DNA of 64,000 nucleotides from Sulfuritalea sp. (GCA_016710465.1 JADJVS010000001.1:52555-116554); one strand, 5' to 3'; shown: positions 44,300 to 53,438, numbered from the stretch's first letter. Notes: generated from the letters alone by a model not told the origin. Translations and numbers: made by a program.

Positions 44300-45790
44300 A
44301 TGAGCACAAGCCTGCTGCGCGCCGCCGAGCTGCGCACCCTCGAACGGCTCCACGCCACTGCCAATCCGTCGCTGATGGAACGCGCCGGCCGCGCTGCCGC
44401 CAGCTTCGTCCGCGAACGCTTCGGGCATGGCCGCGTGCTGGTCTGCGCCGGCCCCGGCAACAACGGCGGTGACGGCTTGGTCATGGCGCGCGAACTGGCG
44501 CGCGCCGGAGTGTCGGTCAGCATCCTGTTCACGGCCGATCCGTCGCGATTGCCGGCCGATGCGGCGGCGGCCTACCGGAGTTGCCGTGGCACCAGCGCCG
44601 ACTTCTGCCGCGAGGTGCCTGCCGGCAATTTCTCGCTGGTGGTCGACGCGCTGTTCGGCATCGGCCTCGCCCGCGCCATCGAAGGCGACTATGCCGACGT
44701 AATTGCGCGCATCAACGCCTACGCCGGCCCGGTGCTGGCGCTCGACATACCGAGCGGACTCGACGGCGACACCGGCCGCGTGCTGGGCTGCGCGGTGCGC
44801 GCCACCCACACCCTGAGCTTCATCGGCGGCAAGCCCGGGCTCTACACCCTCGACGGGCCCGACCATTGCGGCGAGATCAGCATCGCTAGTCTCGATCTGG
44901 CGCTGGATGGCTTTCCCGGCGCCCTGCTGTCGACGGCGGATTTTCGCGCCGGCCTCGTGCCGCGCCGGCGCAACAGCCACAAGGGCAGCCATGGCTCGCT
45001 GGCGGTGATCGGCGGTGCCGCCGGCATGAGCGGCGCCGCCCTGCTCGCCGCACGCGCCGGCCTGCAGCTTGGCGCCGGCCGCGTTTTTGCCGGGCTGCTA
45101 CAGCCACTGGCGATCGATCCCGTTCAGCCCGAGCTGATGCTGCGTTCGCCCGCGGACGCTCTATCCAATGCCACGGCCATCGTGGTCGGCCCCGGAATGG
45201 GCGATTCGACGACGGCGACCGAGTTGATTCGCCGTTGCCTGCCCGCGGAGCGGAATCCCAGGCACGCAGAGCGCGCCAGCGCCGACTTCCCGACACTGCT
45301 CGACGCCGATGCCTTGAATCAACTGGCGACGCACCCGGTTCTTGCCGCGCGAGTACGACACCGCCACGCGCCAACTTTGATCACGCCGCACCCGGCCGAA
45401 GCGGCACGTCTGCTTGGCATCCCCACCGACGACGTTCAAGCGAACCGCGTCAGCGCCGCGTTGCAGCTCGCGCAGCGCTTCAATGCCCACGTCGCGCTCA
45501 AGGGCTGCGGCACCATCATCGCCTTCCCCGACGGCCGCTGGCGCATCAATGCCACCGGCAATCCGGGGCTGGCCTCGGCCGGCAGCGGTGATGTGCTGGC
45601 CGGCATGGCCGGCGCCCTGCTGGCCCAGGGCTGGCCGGCGGAGGCCGCGCTGTGCGGCGCCGTACACATCCACGGCATGGCCGCCGACCTGCTTGCCGCC
45701 GCCGGCGAGGGCCCGGTCGGCATGACCGCCGGCGAACTGATACCCGCCGCGCGCGGCACGCTGAATCGACTGATCGCGGCACATGCCTGA
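44300..45790 (+). CDS. nnr: Bifunctional NAD(P)H-hydrate epimerase/dehydratase
   Basis: 496 residues from ATG 44300. N-terminal YjeF_N epimerase: CAGPGNNGGDGLVMARELA near 50 and LDIPSGLDGDTG near 150. C-terminal ADP/ATP-dependent dehydratase: GSLAVIGGAAGMSGAALLAARAGL near 235, VVGPGMGDS near 295, ITPHPAEAARLLG near 360, and NPGLASAGSGDVLAG near 425. It repairs damaged NAD(P)HX. The frame opens further upstream inside pxpA. A TACAAT stands six bases before the start. Confidence 0.94.
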   Translation: MSTSLLRAAELRTLERLHATANPSLMERAGRAAASFVRERFGHGRVLVCAGPGNNGGDGLVMARELARAGVSVSILFTADPSRLPADAAAAYRSCRGTSADFCREVPAGNFSLVVDALFGIGLARAIEGDYADVIARINAYAGPVLALDIPSGLDGDTGRVLGCAVRATHTLSFIGGKPGLYTLDGPDHCGEISIASLDLALDGFPGALLSTADFRAGLVPRRRNSHKGSHGSLAVIGGAAGMSGAALLAARAGLQLGAGRVFAGLLQPLAIDPVQPELMLRSPADALSNATAIVVGPGMGDSTTATELIRRCLPAERNPRHAERASADFPTLLDADALNQLATHPVLAARVRHRHAPTLITPHPAEAARLLGIPTDDVQANRVSAALQLAQRFNAHVALKGCGTIIAFPDGRWRINATGNPGLASAGSGDVLAGMAGALLAQGWPAEAALCGAVHIHGMAADLLAAAGEGPVGMTAGELIPAARGTLNRLIAAHA

Positions 45791-46667
45791 CCGGCGCAAG
45801 GTCGGCCTGGCCATCCTTCTGATGGTCGGCGCCACGCTTTGCTTCGCCGCGCTCGACGCGACCTCGAAGTACCTGTCGCGCACCTACCCGATCCCGATGA
45901 TGGTCTGGGGCCGCTACACCTTCCACTGCCTGATGATGCTGATCTTCCTCGCGCCGTCGATGCGCCTGGAGCTGGTCGCCACCACGCGGCCGGTGGCCCA
46001 GATTACGCGCGCCCTGATGCTCACCGGCACCACCGGATTTTCGATGGCCGGCTTCTCGCTGATGCCGCTGGCGGAAAGCACCGCCTTCCTCTTCGTCACG
46101 CCGCTGGTCGTCGTCATCCTCTCGCACTGGCTGCTCAAGGAATCGATCACGCGCGGCCACTGGATCGCGGTGCTCGCCGGCTTCGGCGGCGCCCTGCTGA
46201 TCGCCCGGCCGGGCGGCGCACTCAATGCCGAAGGCATTTTCTGGATGACGCTTGCCGCCGCCTGTTACGCGATCTACCAGATCCAGACGCGCCAGCTCTC
46301 GCCAACCGAGAACACGCTCACCATGTTGTTCTATACCGCGCTGGTCGGCACGGTGGCCATGACGCTGGCGGCACCGCTGTACTGGGGCGGCCCGACGCCG
46401 GGCTGGATCGACGCCGCGCTGATCGCTTCGCTGGGCATCTATGGCGGTACCGGCCACCTGATGTTGACCCGAGCCTTCCGCTACGCGGCGGCATCCTTCC
46501 TCTCGCCTTTCCTCTATGGCCAATTGATCTGGGCCGGGTTGCTCGGCTGGATGTTCTACGATCACCTCCCCGGATCTGCTGTCGATCACCGGCATGGTGG
46601 TGATCGCCGGCAGCTCGCTTTCCATCGCACTCGGGGAACGCTTGCGCCGCCGCGCCTGATGCAGTAA
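45783..46667 (+). CDS. DMT-superfamily (EamA) transporter, C-terminus frameshifted
   Basis: Open frame of 294 residues with about nine membrane helices and two EamA repeats. At 46568-46571 a run of four C appears where three would keep the family sequence. After it the open frame reads SAVDHRHGGDRRQLAF to a TAA at 46667. Removing one C gives DLLSITGMVVIAGSSLSIALGERLRRRA and a stop at 46657-46659, a proper tenth helix and basic tail. Substrate unknown; starts eight bp inside nnr. Confidence 0.85.
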   Translation: MPDRRKVGLAILLMVGATLCFAALDATSKYLSRTYPIPMMVWGRYTFHCLMMLIFLAPSMRLELVATTRPVAQITRALMLTGTTGFSMAGFSLMPLAESTAFLFVTPLVVVILSHWLLKESITRGHWIAVLAGFGGALLIARPGGALNAEGIFWMTLAAACYAIYQIQTRQLSPTENTLTMLFYTALVGTVAMTLAAPLYWGGPTPGWIDAALIASLGIYGGTGHLMLTRAFRYAAASFLSPFLYGQLIWAGLLGWMFYDHLPGSAVDHRHGGDRRQLAFHRTRGTLAPPRLMQ

Positions 46668-46706
46668 AAGTAGCCGCACCGCCTCGGCTTTCAACGGGAG
46701 CACTCC

Positions 46707-48358
46707 ATGTTGCAGAAGCTCGACAGCATCGTTCCGCAGCGCTACCACGCCTGGGCGGCCTGCATCCTCCTCGCCGCCGCCTGCCTGGCATTGATGGCCG
46801 TCTCAACGCTCTGGATCTGGCCCGGCCTGGTCTTCGGCGCGCTGGCGCTGATCGGCCTCATCGACTTCCTCCAGCCGCGCCAGGCGATCCGCCGCAACTA
46901 TCCGGTCCTGGCGCACTTCCGCTTTTCTTCGAATACATCCGTCCCGAGATCCGCCAGTATTTCATCGAGGCCGATTCGGAGGAACTGCCCTTCTCGCGCG
47001 CGCAGCGTTCGATCATCTACCAGCGTTCGAAGCAGGCGCTGGACAAGCGGCCCTTCGGCACCCAGCTCAACCTCTACGAACCGCACTACGAGTGGATCAA
47101 CCATTCGATCGCGCCGATCCACATCGAGAGCCATGATTTCCGCATCGATGTCGGCGGTCCCGGCTGCACGCAGCCCTACTCCGCCAGCGTCTTCAACATC
47201 TCGGCAATGAGCTTCGGCGCGCTTTCCGCCAACGCCATCCTGGCGCTCAACGAAGGCGCCCGGCGCGGGCATTTCTTTCACGACACCGGCGAGGGCTCGA
47301 TCTCGCGCTACCACCGGCAGAATGGCGGCGACCTGGTGTGGGAAATCGGCAGCGGCTACTTCGGCTGCCGTGATGCCAACGGGCAGTTCGACGGCGCGCG
47401 CTTCGCCGAAAACGCCGCCATCGAACAGGTCAGGATGATCGAGATCAAGCTCTCCCAGGGCGCCAAGCCGGGCCACGGCGGCGTCCTGCCCGGCGCCAAG
47501 GTCTCGCCGGAAATCGCCGAGGCGCGCGGCGTCCCGGTCGGCGTCGACTGCATCTCGCCACCGCGCCACGCGGCGTTCTCGACACCCGTCGAACTGCTCG
47601 AGTTCATCGCCCGCCTGCGCGACCTGTCCGGCGGCAAGCCGGTCGGCTTCAAGCTCGCCATCGGCCATCCCTGGGAATGGTTCGCCATCGTCAAGGCCAT
47701 GCTGAAGACCGGCATCGCGCCCGACTTCATCGTGGTCGACGGCGGCGAAGGCGGCACCGGCGCGGCACCCCTGGAATTCACCGACCACGTCGGCGCGCCG
47801 CTGCGCGAGGGCCTGATGCTGGTGCACAACACCCTGGTCGGCGTCAACCTGCGGCAGCAGATCTGCATCGGTTCCTCGGGCAAGATCGTCACCGCCTTCG
47901 ACATCGCGCGCACCATCGCCACCGGCGCCGACTGGTGCAACTCGGCACGCGGCTTCATGTTCGCCCTGGGCTGCCTGCAGGCGCAGACCTGCCACACCGG
48001 GCATTGCCCGACCGGGGTCACCACCCAGGATCCGGTGCGCATGCGCGCCCTCGATGTCACCGACAAGTCGGCGCGCGTGCATCAGTTCCATCGCAATACG
48101 CTGATCGCGCTGAAAGAGATGCTGGGCGCCGCCGGTCTCGGTCATCCGCGCGAATTGGGTCCCGAGCACGTGATCCGCCGCGTTTCGGCCACCGAGGTCC
48201 GCTCGCTGGCGTCGCTGCACCATTGGGCGCGTCCCGGCGAACTGCTCTCCGGCGTCCCCGATCATCCGGTGTTCAAGGTGTTCTGGGACGTCGCCAGTGC
48301 CGACAGCTTTGCTCCGCCTTCAACCACCCTGAGCCAGCGCGGATCGAAAATGCGTTGA
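46707..48358 (+). pseudogene. FMN-binding glutamate-synthase-family protein, frameshifted
   Basis: Two frames together encode one protein of about 550 residues. It begins with two membrane helices (HAWAACILLAAACLALMAV), then the conserved RRNYPVLAHFRF. The run TTTT at 46923-46926 should be five T: with one more base the sequence continues FFEYIRPEIRQYFIEADSEE. From there it is uninterrupted to 48358, including the GltB-like FMN/FeS core (ISAMSFGALSANA, EGGTGAAPLEFTDHVG, CNSARGFMFALGCLQAQTCHTGHCPTG). Homologues are membrane-linked, stand-alone glutamate-synthase-like oxidoreductases of unclear substrate. Confidence 0.88.
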
Positions 48359-48404
48359 GGCGACGGGGTAGAATCGACCGCATCGCCAACATCCCGGACG
48401 CATC

Positions 48405-49253
48405 ATGGAATTTCCGCTTCAGCTCGCTGCCGAAGTGCAGCGCAACGTGCTCGCCGCCCTGGCCGAAGACATCGGCGGCGGCGATCTGACCGCATTGCTC
48501 AGCCCCGCCGACAAGCGTTCTCTGGGCACCGTCGTCAGCCGCGAAGACGCGGTGTTGGCCGGCACGGCATGGTTCGACTCCTCCTTTCGCCGGCTCGATC
48601 CGCTGACCGAGATCCGCTGGAACCTGCGCGACGGCGACACGGTCCGCTCCGGCGAGGTGGTCTGCGAAATCGAAGCCAATACCCGCGCCCTACTCACCGC
48701 CGAGCGCGCGGCGCTGAACTTCCTACAACTGCTCTCGGCCACCGCCACGGTGACGCGGCTCCATGTCGATGCCATCGCCGGCACCGGCGCGCGCATCGTC
48801 GACACCCGCAAGACCCTGCCCGGCCTGCGGCTGGCGCAGAAGTACGCCGTCACCTGCGGCGGCGGCAGCAACCACCGCCTCGGCCTCTATGACGGTATCC
48901 TGATCAAGGAGAACCACATCGTCGCCGCTGGCGGCGTCACTGCGGCGCTGGAACAGGCCAGGGCCATCGGGCGCAGCGATGTCTTCATCCAGATCGAGGT
49001 GGAAACCCTGGAACAGCTCGCCGAGGCGCTCGACGCCGGCGCACGGATGATCCTGCTCGACAACATGGACCTACACCAGATGCGCCAGGCCGTCGGCCTC
49101 ACCGCCGGCCGCGCAGAACTGGAAGCCTCGGGCGGCGTCAGCCTGGAAACCGTGCGCGCGATCGCCGAAACCGGCGTCGACCGCATCTCGATCGGCGGGC
49201 TGACCAAGAACGTGCGCGCCATTGATCTTTCGCTGCGGCACAGCGAGGGCTGA
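48405..49253 (+). CDS. nadC: Nicotinate-nucleotide pyrophosphorylase (carboxylating)
   Basis: 282 residues. Substrate-binding blocks: EDIGGGDLTA near 21, TAERAALNFLQLLSATAT near 98, DTRKTLPGLRLAQKYAVTCGGGSNHRLGLYDGILIKENHI near 130-165 with the phosphoribosyl-binding residues, and LLDNM, ASGGVSLE near the end. It converts quinolinate and PRPP to NaMN. Confidence 0.97.
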   Translation: MEFPLQLAAEVQRNVLAALAEDIGGGDLTALLSPADKRSLGTVVSREDAVLAGTAWFDSSFRRLDPLTEIRWNLRDGDTVRSGEVVCEIEANTRALLTAERAALNFLQLLSATATVTRLHVDAIAGTGARIVDTRKTLPGLRLAQKYAVTCGGGSNHRLGLYDGILIKENHIVAAGGVTAALEQARAIGRSDVFIQIEVETLEQLAEALDAGARMILLDNMDLHQMRQAVGLTAGRAELEASGGVSLETVRAIAETGVDRISIGGLTKNVRAIDLSLRHSEG

Positions 49254-49258
49254 TCCGC

Positions 49259-49296
49259 TATAATGCGCGCCCTGCCGCCACCCACGTTCCGGCAGG
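49259..49296 (+). promoter_or_regulatory. tRNA-Ser promoter -10 and leader hairpin
   Basis: A perfect TATAAT (49259-49264) lies 39 bp before tRNA-Ser; no good -35 is seen. A 7-bp inverted repeat (CCTGCCG / CGGCAGG, 49271-49277 and 49290-49296) follows in the leader. Confidence 0.5.
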
Positions 49297-49303
49297 AATC
49301 CGC

Positions 49304-49394
49304 GGAGAGGTGGATGAGTGGTTTAAGTCGCACGCCTGGAAAGCGTGTTTAGGATAATATCCTAACGAGGGTTCGAATCCCTCCCTCTCCGCCA
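49304..49394 (+). tRNA. tRNA-Ser (GGA)
   Basis: 91 nt including CCA. Acceptor GGAGAGG/CCTCTCC, anticodon loop CTGGAAA, long variable arm with TAGGAtaatATCCTA, T-arm GGTTCGAATCC. Confidence 0.97.
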
Positions 49395-49420
49395 GGCAAC
49401 CCGTACCGGCAACCCGTACC
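49395..49420 (+). repeat. 13-bp tandem duplication behind tRNA-Ser
   Basis: GGCAACCCGTACC occurs twice head to tail (49395-49407, 49408-49420), exactly from the end of the CCA to the start of the terminator. Probably a small slippage or excision/insertion scar. Confidence 0.85.
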
Positions 49421-49444
49421 GACGCGCCCTCCGGCGCGTTTTTG
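49421..49444 (+). terminator. tRNA-Ser terminator
   Basis: Stem ACGCGCC / GGCGCGT (49422-49428, 49433-49439) followed by TTTTT. Intrinsic terminator. Confidence 0.85.
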
Positions 49445-49461
49445 CCTTTCGGGCCTCGCGC

Positions 49462-50061
49462 CTACACCCGGCCGATCGCCTGACCGGTCACTTCCAGCCA
49501 CAGCGTTTCGCCGTTCTTGCGCTTCATGTTGAGGATGGCATTGCGCGGCAGGCCGGCGACATGGCGGGTAATCACGTCCATCACCCAGCCGTGGGTGATC
49601 ACCAGGATGCGCTGGCCGGGGTAGTGGCGACCGATGAAAAGCAGCGCGGCGAGTATGCGATCGGCAAACTCGTCCATGGTTTCGCCCTGCTCGAAATCCG
49701 CCGCCGGATTGCGCCGCATGATCTGCTGCAGCAGCACGGGATTCAACTCAGCCAGTTCTGCCTTGGGCACGCCCTGGATGACGCCGAAGTTGCGCTCCTT
49801 GAGCCCCTCGATGCACACCGGAGGCGGCAGGCGCAGCGAGTGGGCGATGATCTCGGCGGTTTCCAGCGACCTCGCCAGCGGGCTGGAGCAAACCAGCGAA
49901 AAATTTGCCTGGCCCAGCGCGGCGACCAGTTCATAGGCCTGGCGCCGACCCTGGTCATTGATCCGCACGTCGAGCCAGCCCTGCAGGATGCCGGCGACAT
50001 TCCAGTCGGTTTCGCCGTGACGGGCGATGCAGACGTGCGCCGGTAGGCGTGCAGAATTCAC
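49462..50061 (-). CDS. Histidine phosphatase / phosphoglycerate-mutase-like protein
   Basis: 199 residues from GTG 50061. RHGETDWN near 14 is the catalytic RHG motif; LARSLETAEII gives the second arginine, GETMDEFADRI the glutamate block, and ITHGWVMDVI the second histidine. Similar to GpmB/CobC phosphatases. GTG is inferred because no ATG fits; an opening to 50313 runs into the MaoC gene. Substrate unknown; may serve RNA or small phosphate esters. Confidence 0.82.
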   Translation of the reverse strand: MNSARLPAHVCIARHGETDWNVAGILQGWLDVRINDQGRRQAYELVAALGQANFSLVCSSPLARSLETAEIIAHSLRLPPPVCIEGLKERNFGVIQGVPKAELAELNPVLLQQIMRRNPAADFEQGETMDEFADRILAALLFIGRHYPGQRILVITHGWVMDVITRHVAGLPRNAILNMKRKNGETLWLEVTGQAIGRV

Positions 50062-50077
50062 CCTGCGCGACGCCCGC

Positions 50078-50539
50078 TCAGAAGTACCAACGCGTGACCA
50101 TCTCGGCGATGCAGGCCGGCTTGTCGCTGCCTTCGATCTCCACCGTCGCCTGCCACAGCATCTGCGCGCCGCCGGGAATATCCTCCACCGCGGCAAGCTT
50201 GAAACGGGCACGCACGCGGCTGCCGACCTTGACCGGGGCGGCAAAGCGCACGCGGTTGAGACCGTAGTTGACGGCGAGCTTGATGCCATCGACCGCGATG
50301 CATTCGCCGGCAAACTTGGCCAGCAGCGACAGCGTCAGATAGCCATGGGCGATCGGCGCGCCGAAAGGCGATTCGCGCGTCGCGCGTTCGACATCGACGT
50401 GTATCCACTGACGGTCGCCGGTGACCTCGGCAAAGGCGTTGACGCGGTCCTGATCGATCAGCATCCAGTCGCCGAGGCCGATTTCCTGCCCGATGTGGGC
50501 CTTGGCATCGGCCAAGCCGGCAAAACGCGTCGCTTTCAT
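50078..50539 (-). CDS. MaoC-like acyl dehydratase/hydratase
   Basis: 153-residue hot-dog protein. Hydratase-2 motif: DRVNAFAEVTGDRQWIHVDVERA near 31-53 (Asp and His pair) followed by APIAHGYLTLSLL near 62. Resembles NodN/MaoC (R)-specific enoyl-CoA hydratases. Ends 17 bp before the phosphatase start; likely one transcript. Confidence 0.88.
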   Translation of the reverse strand: MKATRFAGLADAKAHIGQEIGLGDWMLIDQDRVNAFAEVTGDRQWIHVDVERATRESPFGAPIAHGYLTLSLLAKFAGECIAVDGIKLAVNYGLNRVRFAAPVKVGSRVRARFKLAAVEDIPGGAQMLWQATVEIEGSDKPACIAEMVTRWYF

Positions 50540-50590
50540 GTGTGCTCTTTCGCTTGTGGCCGGGGCGAAAAGGCCCCGGATGGGTGCGGT

Positions 50591-50667
50591 TGGCCCGCCC
50601 GGCAGGACTCGAACCTGCTACCCCCGGCTTAGAAGGCCGGTGCTCTATCCAGATGAGCTACGGGCGG
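50591..50667 (-). tRNA. tRNA-Arg (TCT)
   Basis: 77 nt including CCA. Acceptor CCGCCCG/CGGGCGG, anticodon loop CTTCTAA, T-arm GGTTCGAGTCC. Between the MaoC gene and a divergent small gene. Confidence 0.96.
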
Positions 50668-50764
50668 AAGCCTTGCGGCAGTGGCGGCTGAGTTTAGCGC
50701 AGGACGCAACAAACCGGGCCGGGCGGGGCATAATTGGGGATGTAACGCCGGATCCATCCACTCC

Positions 50765-50995
50765 ATGTCAACCGAACTCACCTATTGCTACCACTGCCGC
50801 ACTCATCATCCGCGCAACGAGATGCGCCTGATGGTGACCAAGACCGGGAAGCGCTGGCGCTGCATCCGCAGCATCGAAGCCACCCAGCAGGGCCGCGAGG
50901 CGCGCGAAGCCTACGGGCGCCTGGTATCCGAGATCAACCGCGCGGAATCCAAGAGCCGCGCGCAGCGCCTGAACAACCTGCTGCAGGAAAAGTAG
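50765..50995 (+). CDS. Small conserved zinc-finger-like protein
   Basis: 76 residues from ATG 50765. N-terminal CYHCRTHHPRNEM and WRCIRSI give three cysteines and histidines that could bind one zinc. The rest is a basic helix (AQRLNNLLQEK). I do not recognise a function. It stands eight bp before the HNH-endonuclease gene, so they are likely co-expressed. Confidence 0.7.
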   Translation: MSTELTYCYHCRTHHPRNEMRLMVTKTGKRWRCIRSIEATQQGREAREAYGRLVSEINRAESKSRAQRLNNLLQEK

Positions 50996-51002
50996 GCTCG
51001 GC

Positions 51003-51356
51003 ATGGCGGACCCGGGGAAACTCGATCGCATCGTCGCCGATGCGCGGCGGGCCGCCGAATCTCGGCAGCAGGGTTATCGCGAAAAGGCATTGAAAATCTA
51101 CCCGTGGATCTGCGGTCGCTGCGCCCGCGAATTCACTCATGCCAACCTGCGCGAACTCACCGTTCATCACCGCAATCACAATCACGACTACAACCCGCCC
51201 GACGGCAGCAACTGGGAACTGCTTTGCCTCTACTGCCACGACAACGAACACCAGCGCCAGTTGGGTCCCGCCGAGGGTGGATCAGGAGTCGGCGCCGGCG
51301 GCACGGCGGCCATGCACTCGCCATTCGCCAACCTGAAGGACTTGTTGAAAAAGTAG
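51003..51356 (+). CDS. YajD-like HNH nuclease family protein
   Basis: 117 residues. HNH fold: CGRCAREF (zinc pair), LTVHHRNHNHDYNPPDGSNWELLCLYCHDNEH with the catalytic histidine/asparagine and second C-x-x-C-like pair. Resembles E. coli YajD. The C-terminal glycine-rich segment is linker-like. Cellular target unknown. Confidence 0.88.
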   Translation: MADPGKLDRIVADARRAAESRQQGYREKALKIYPWICGRCAREFTHANLRELTVHHRNHNHDYNPPDGSNWELLCLYCHDNEHQRQLGPAEGGSGVGAGGTAAMHSPFANLKDLLKK

Positions 51357-51363
51357 GTCCGCC

Positions 51364-51405
51364 GGGGACATTCCCCTGGATACCGTCCCCGACTCCGCTG
51401 GGGAC
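51364..51405. repeat. Short GGGGAC/GTCCCC inverted repeats
   Basis: GGGGAC (51364-51369), GTCCCC (51385-51390) and GGGGAC (51400-51405) form alternative small stems between yajD and the intron 3' end. It could terminate yajD or be a REP-like element. Confidence 0.4.
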
Positions 51406-51417
51406 ATAAAATCGGCA

Positions 51418-53238
51418 TAGGGGGCGGCCACTAAGGCCGCACCCCTGCCACACCACCCGGCATGCGGGTCCGCACCGGGCGGTTCGAGAAGTTGAGGTCA
51501 TGAGAGACGGGGCACGCCGAGGTTGTCGAAGTAGGCAATGGTCAGCACCCGTTTGATCTCGCCATTGCTGTTCCGCCACCAGCAGCGCGAGTTCTGCGCT
51601 ACCCGCTTGGCTACGTGATCGGCCGCGCCCAGGTTGATCAATTCCCGGTAAATCGTGCTACCCCGCCGCCAGTGTTTGAGCTGGATCGCCCTGAGCCGGT
51701 GCCGTAGCCATTCGTCCAGCGCGCGCCAGACTCCGGTGTTTGCGCCAGCCCAAAGTAGGCTTTCCATCCCAACAGGTAAGGCCGCAAGCGCTCGATGACC
51801 GCCGCCATACTGCGCCCGCCCGAGCGTCGGGTCAGTTGCCTGATCCGCTGCTTGAACGTCGCCATTGGCTTGTCGGCCACCCGACGCTTGGCTCCTTCCT
51901 TGGCAAACCAGATGCTGTAGCCCAGAAACTTTCTTCCCGCAACGCCCGCCACCGCGCTCTTGGTCCCATTGACCTTGAGCTGTAGCTTGGCGTAACACTT
52001 CTGCAAGAGGGCCATTACCCGCTCGCCGGCTTTCCAACTGCGGACATAAACGTTGCAGTCGTCGGCGTAGCGCGCAAAGCACTGCCCTTGCTTCTCCAAC
52101 AACTTATCCACTTCATCCAGCAACACATTGGCCAGCAACGGACTCAGCGGCCCGCCTTGCGGCGTTCCCTGATACCGCTCCAGCACTACCCCCTCGCTCA
52201 TGATGCCGCTGTTCAGGTAGGCTCGAATCAGCCGGATGATCCCAGCATCGTCGATGCGTTTCCGCAGGCGGTCAATGAGGATGTCGTGATTGACGCGATC
52301 AAAGAATTTCTCCAGATCGACATCGACCACGATCTTCCGTCCAGATTGCACGTACCCCTGCGCCGCGAGAATCGCGTCGTGGGCTCGCCGCCCGGCCGGA
52401 AGCCGTAGCTGTGTTCGCTGAAGGTCGGGTCCAGTATCGGTTGCAGCACTTGCAGCAGCGCTTGTTGGATCAACCGATCCGTGACCGTCGGAATGCCAAG
52501 CTCGCGCTCGCCTCCGTCCGGCTTCGGGATCGTTACCCGTCGCACCGGTTTTGGCCGGTACGTTCCCCGCAGCAGTTGGTCACGTATCTCCGGCCACGCC
52601 GTGACGAGGTGGCGGGCAGTCTGGTCAATGTCCAGACCATCCACGCCGGCCGCGCCTTTGTTGGCTTTGACACGCTTCCACGCTTGCCGCAGGTTCTCTC
52701 TTGTCAGTGCCGCCGGTAGCAGCCCTGACCCTGTGTTCTCGGTGTCCCGTCGCGGGTTGCTCGCTTCGTCGCTGACAGGATCACTCCCGGCTTCACCGGG
52801 GGTTACGCCTGCCCGCTCTGCGGGTGCAGACATCTGACGCGTTGCGTTCAACATCGACATGGTCTCGAACACTTCTCCTCGTTCGGCCCTTCACCCCGTG
52901 CTGGCAGCTACTACGGCCTCTGCTGACTTCTCGCTCCGTGTTTCCACGTCGGCCTTTCAGCCATGAGGCGAGATCTCCCCGGGTAAGACCGCACTCCTTC
53001 ACTGCACAACCGCCGGATTTACGCCGCTCCGCTTTGATCACGAGAGCTTCGCGGAATCATGCCCGCTCGCCCTGCTCGGCAACGCCTTCTTTCCGGTTCT
53101 TGTCCATCGGCTCGCAGTTTCGCTCCACGCTTCCTCCCCACACTCGGTCACCCTCATGCAGTTGCGCTTCGCTTCGTTCGCTGTGATCAACTTACGGTGG
53201 GACCTACACCCACAAGAGTGCGCCCGTGCCGGGCGCAC
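51418..53238 (-). mobile_element. Group II intron, probably class C
   Basis: About 1.82 kb. The 5' end reads GTGCGCCCGGCACGGGC (from 53238), a standard GTGCG start, followed by a domain I segment TTGTGGGTGTAGGTCCCAC. A maturase frame fills the middle. Domain V is recognisable on the minus strand behind it (about 51486-51450, ACCGCCCGG ... CCGGGTGGT), then a domain VI stem and the end CCCCCTAT near 51418. It lies just behind a hairpin with a T-run, the site preferred by class C introns. The exact 3' base (51417-51419) is uncertain. Confidence 0.85.
51498..52872 (-). pseudogene. ltrA: Group II intron reverse transcriptase/maturase, two frameshifts
   Basis: Three frames join into one LtrA-type protein of about 457 residues. 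RT blocks: RPKPVRRVTIPKPDGGERELGIPTVTDRL, FSEHSYGFRPG, then (new frame) IVVDVDLEKFFDRVNHD, TPQGGPLSPLLANVLLDE and the catalytic FARYADDCNVYV. The X/maturase part ends GVWRALDEWLRHRLR and YFDNLGVPRLS in a third frame. Shifts lie near 52388-52393 and 51733-51736, each one base short. No HNH endonuclease domain, as in class C. The start is GTG 52872 or ATG 52860. Confidence 0.9.
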
Positions 53239-53241
53239 ATG

Positions 53242-53267
53242 AAAATGGAGCCGGGAGGCTCCATTTT
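53242..53267 (-). terminator. Hairpin terminator of tRNA-His
   Basis: Perfect 11-bp stem AAAATGGAGCC / GGCTCCATTTT with a 4-nt loop, 11 bp behind the tRNA-His CCA on the minus strand. Its T-run is followed after CA/T by the intron 5' end. Confidence 0.85.
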
Positions 53268-53277
53268 CCGATTCGGG

Positions 53278-53353
53278 TGGGGTGGCTGATGGGACTCGAA
53301 CCCACGACAACTGGAATCACAATCCAGGACTCTACCAACTGAGCTACAGCCAC
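53278..53353 (-). tRNA. tRNA-His (GTG)
   Basis: 76 nt including CCA. Acceptor GTGGCTG/CAGCCAC, discriminator C paired to an encoded G at 53354 (the His-specific G-1), anticodon loop TTGTGAT, T-arm GGTTCGAGTCC. Confidence 0.97.
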
Positions 53354-53366
53354 CACCGAAACTGTC

Positions 53367-53389
53367 GCCCGAGAAATTCCGCCTCGGGC
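53367..53389 (-). other. Hairpin in the tRNA-His leader
   Basis: 7-bp stem GCCCGAG / CTCGGGC with a 9-nt loop between the likely promoter and tRNA-His. Possibly a processing element. Confidence 0.4.
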
Positions 53390-53398
53390 AGGGGGCGA

Positions 53399-53438
53399 AT
53401 TATCAAAGAAAGGCGGCAAAGAAGCAAGCCTTGCCGCC
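53399..53438 (-). promoter_or_regulatory. Overlapping tRNA-His promoter and torD-operon terminator
   Basis: Minus strand TTGCTT (53427-53422) and GATAAT (53404-53399), 17-nt spacer, would drive tRNA-His. The same DNA forms a stem GGCGGCAA / TTGCCGCC (53438-53431, 53419-53412) followed by TTTCTTT, an intrinsic terminator for transcripts arriving from the molybdoenzyme operon. The IS256 element now separates that operon from it. Confidence 0.5.

Noticed and set aside
51498..52082. Separate 194-residue minus-strand gene
   Set aside because: Only its last part is real: it is the maturase C-terminus in a shifted frame, not an independent gene.
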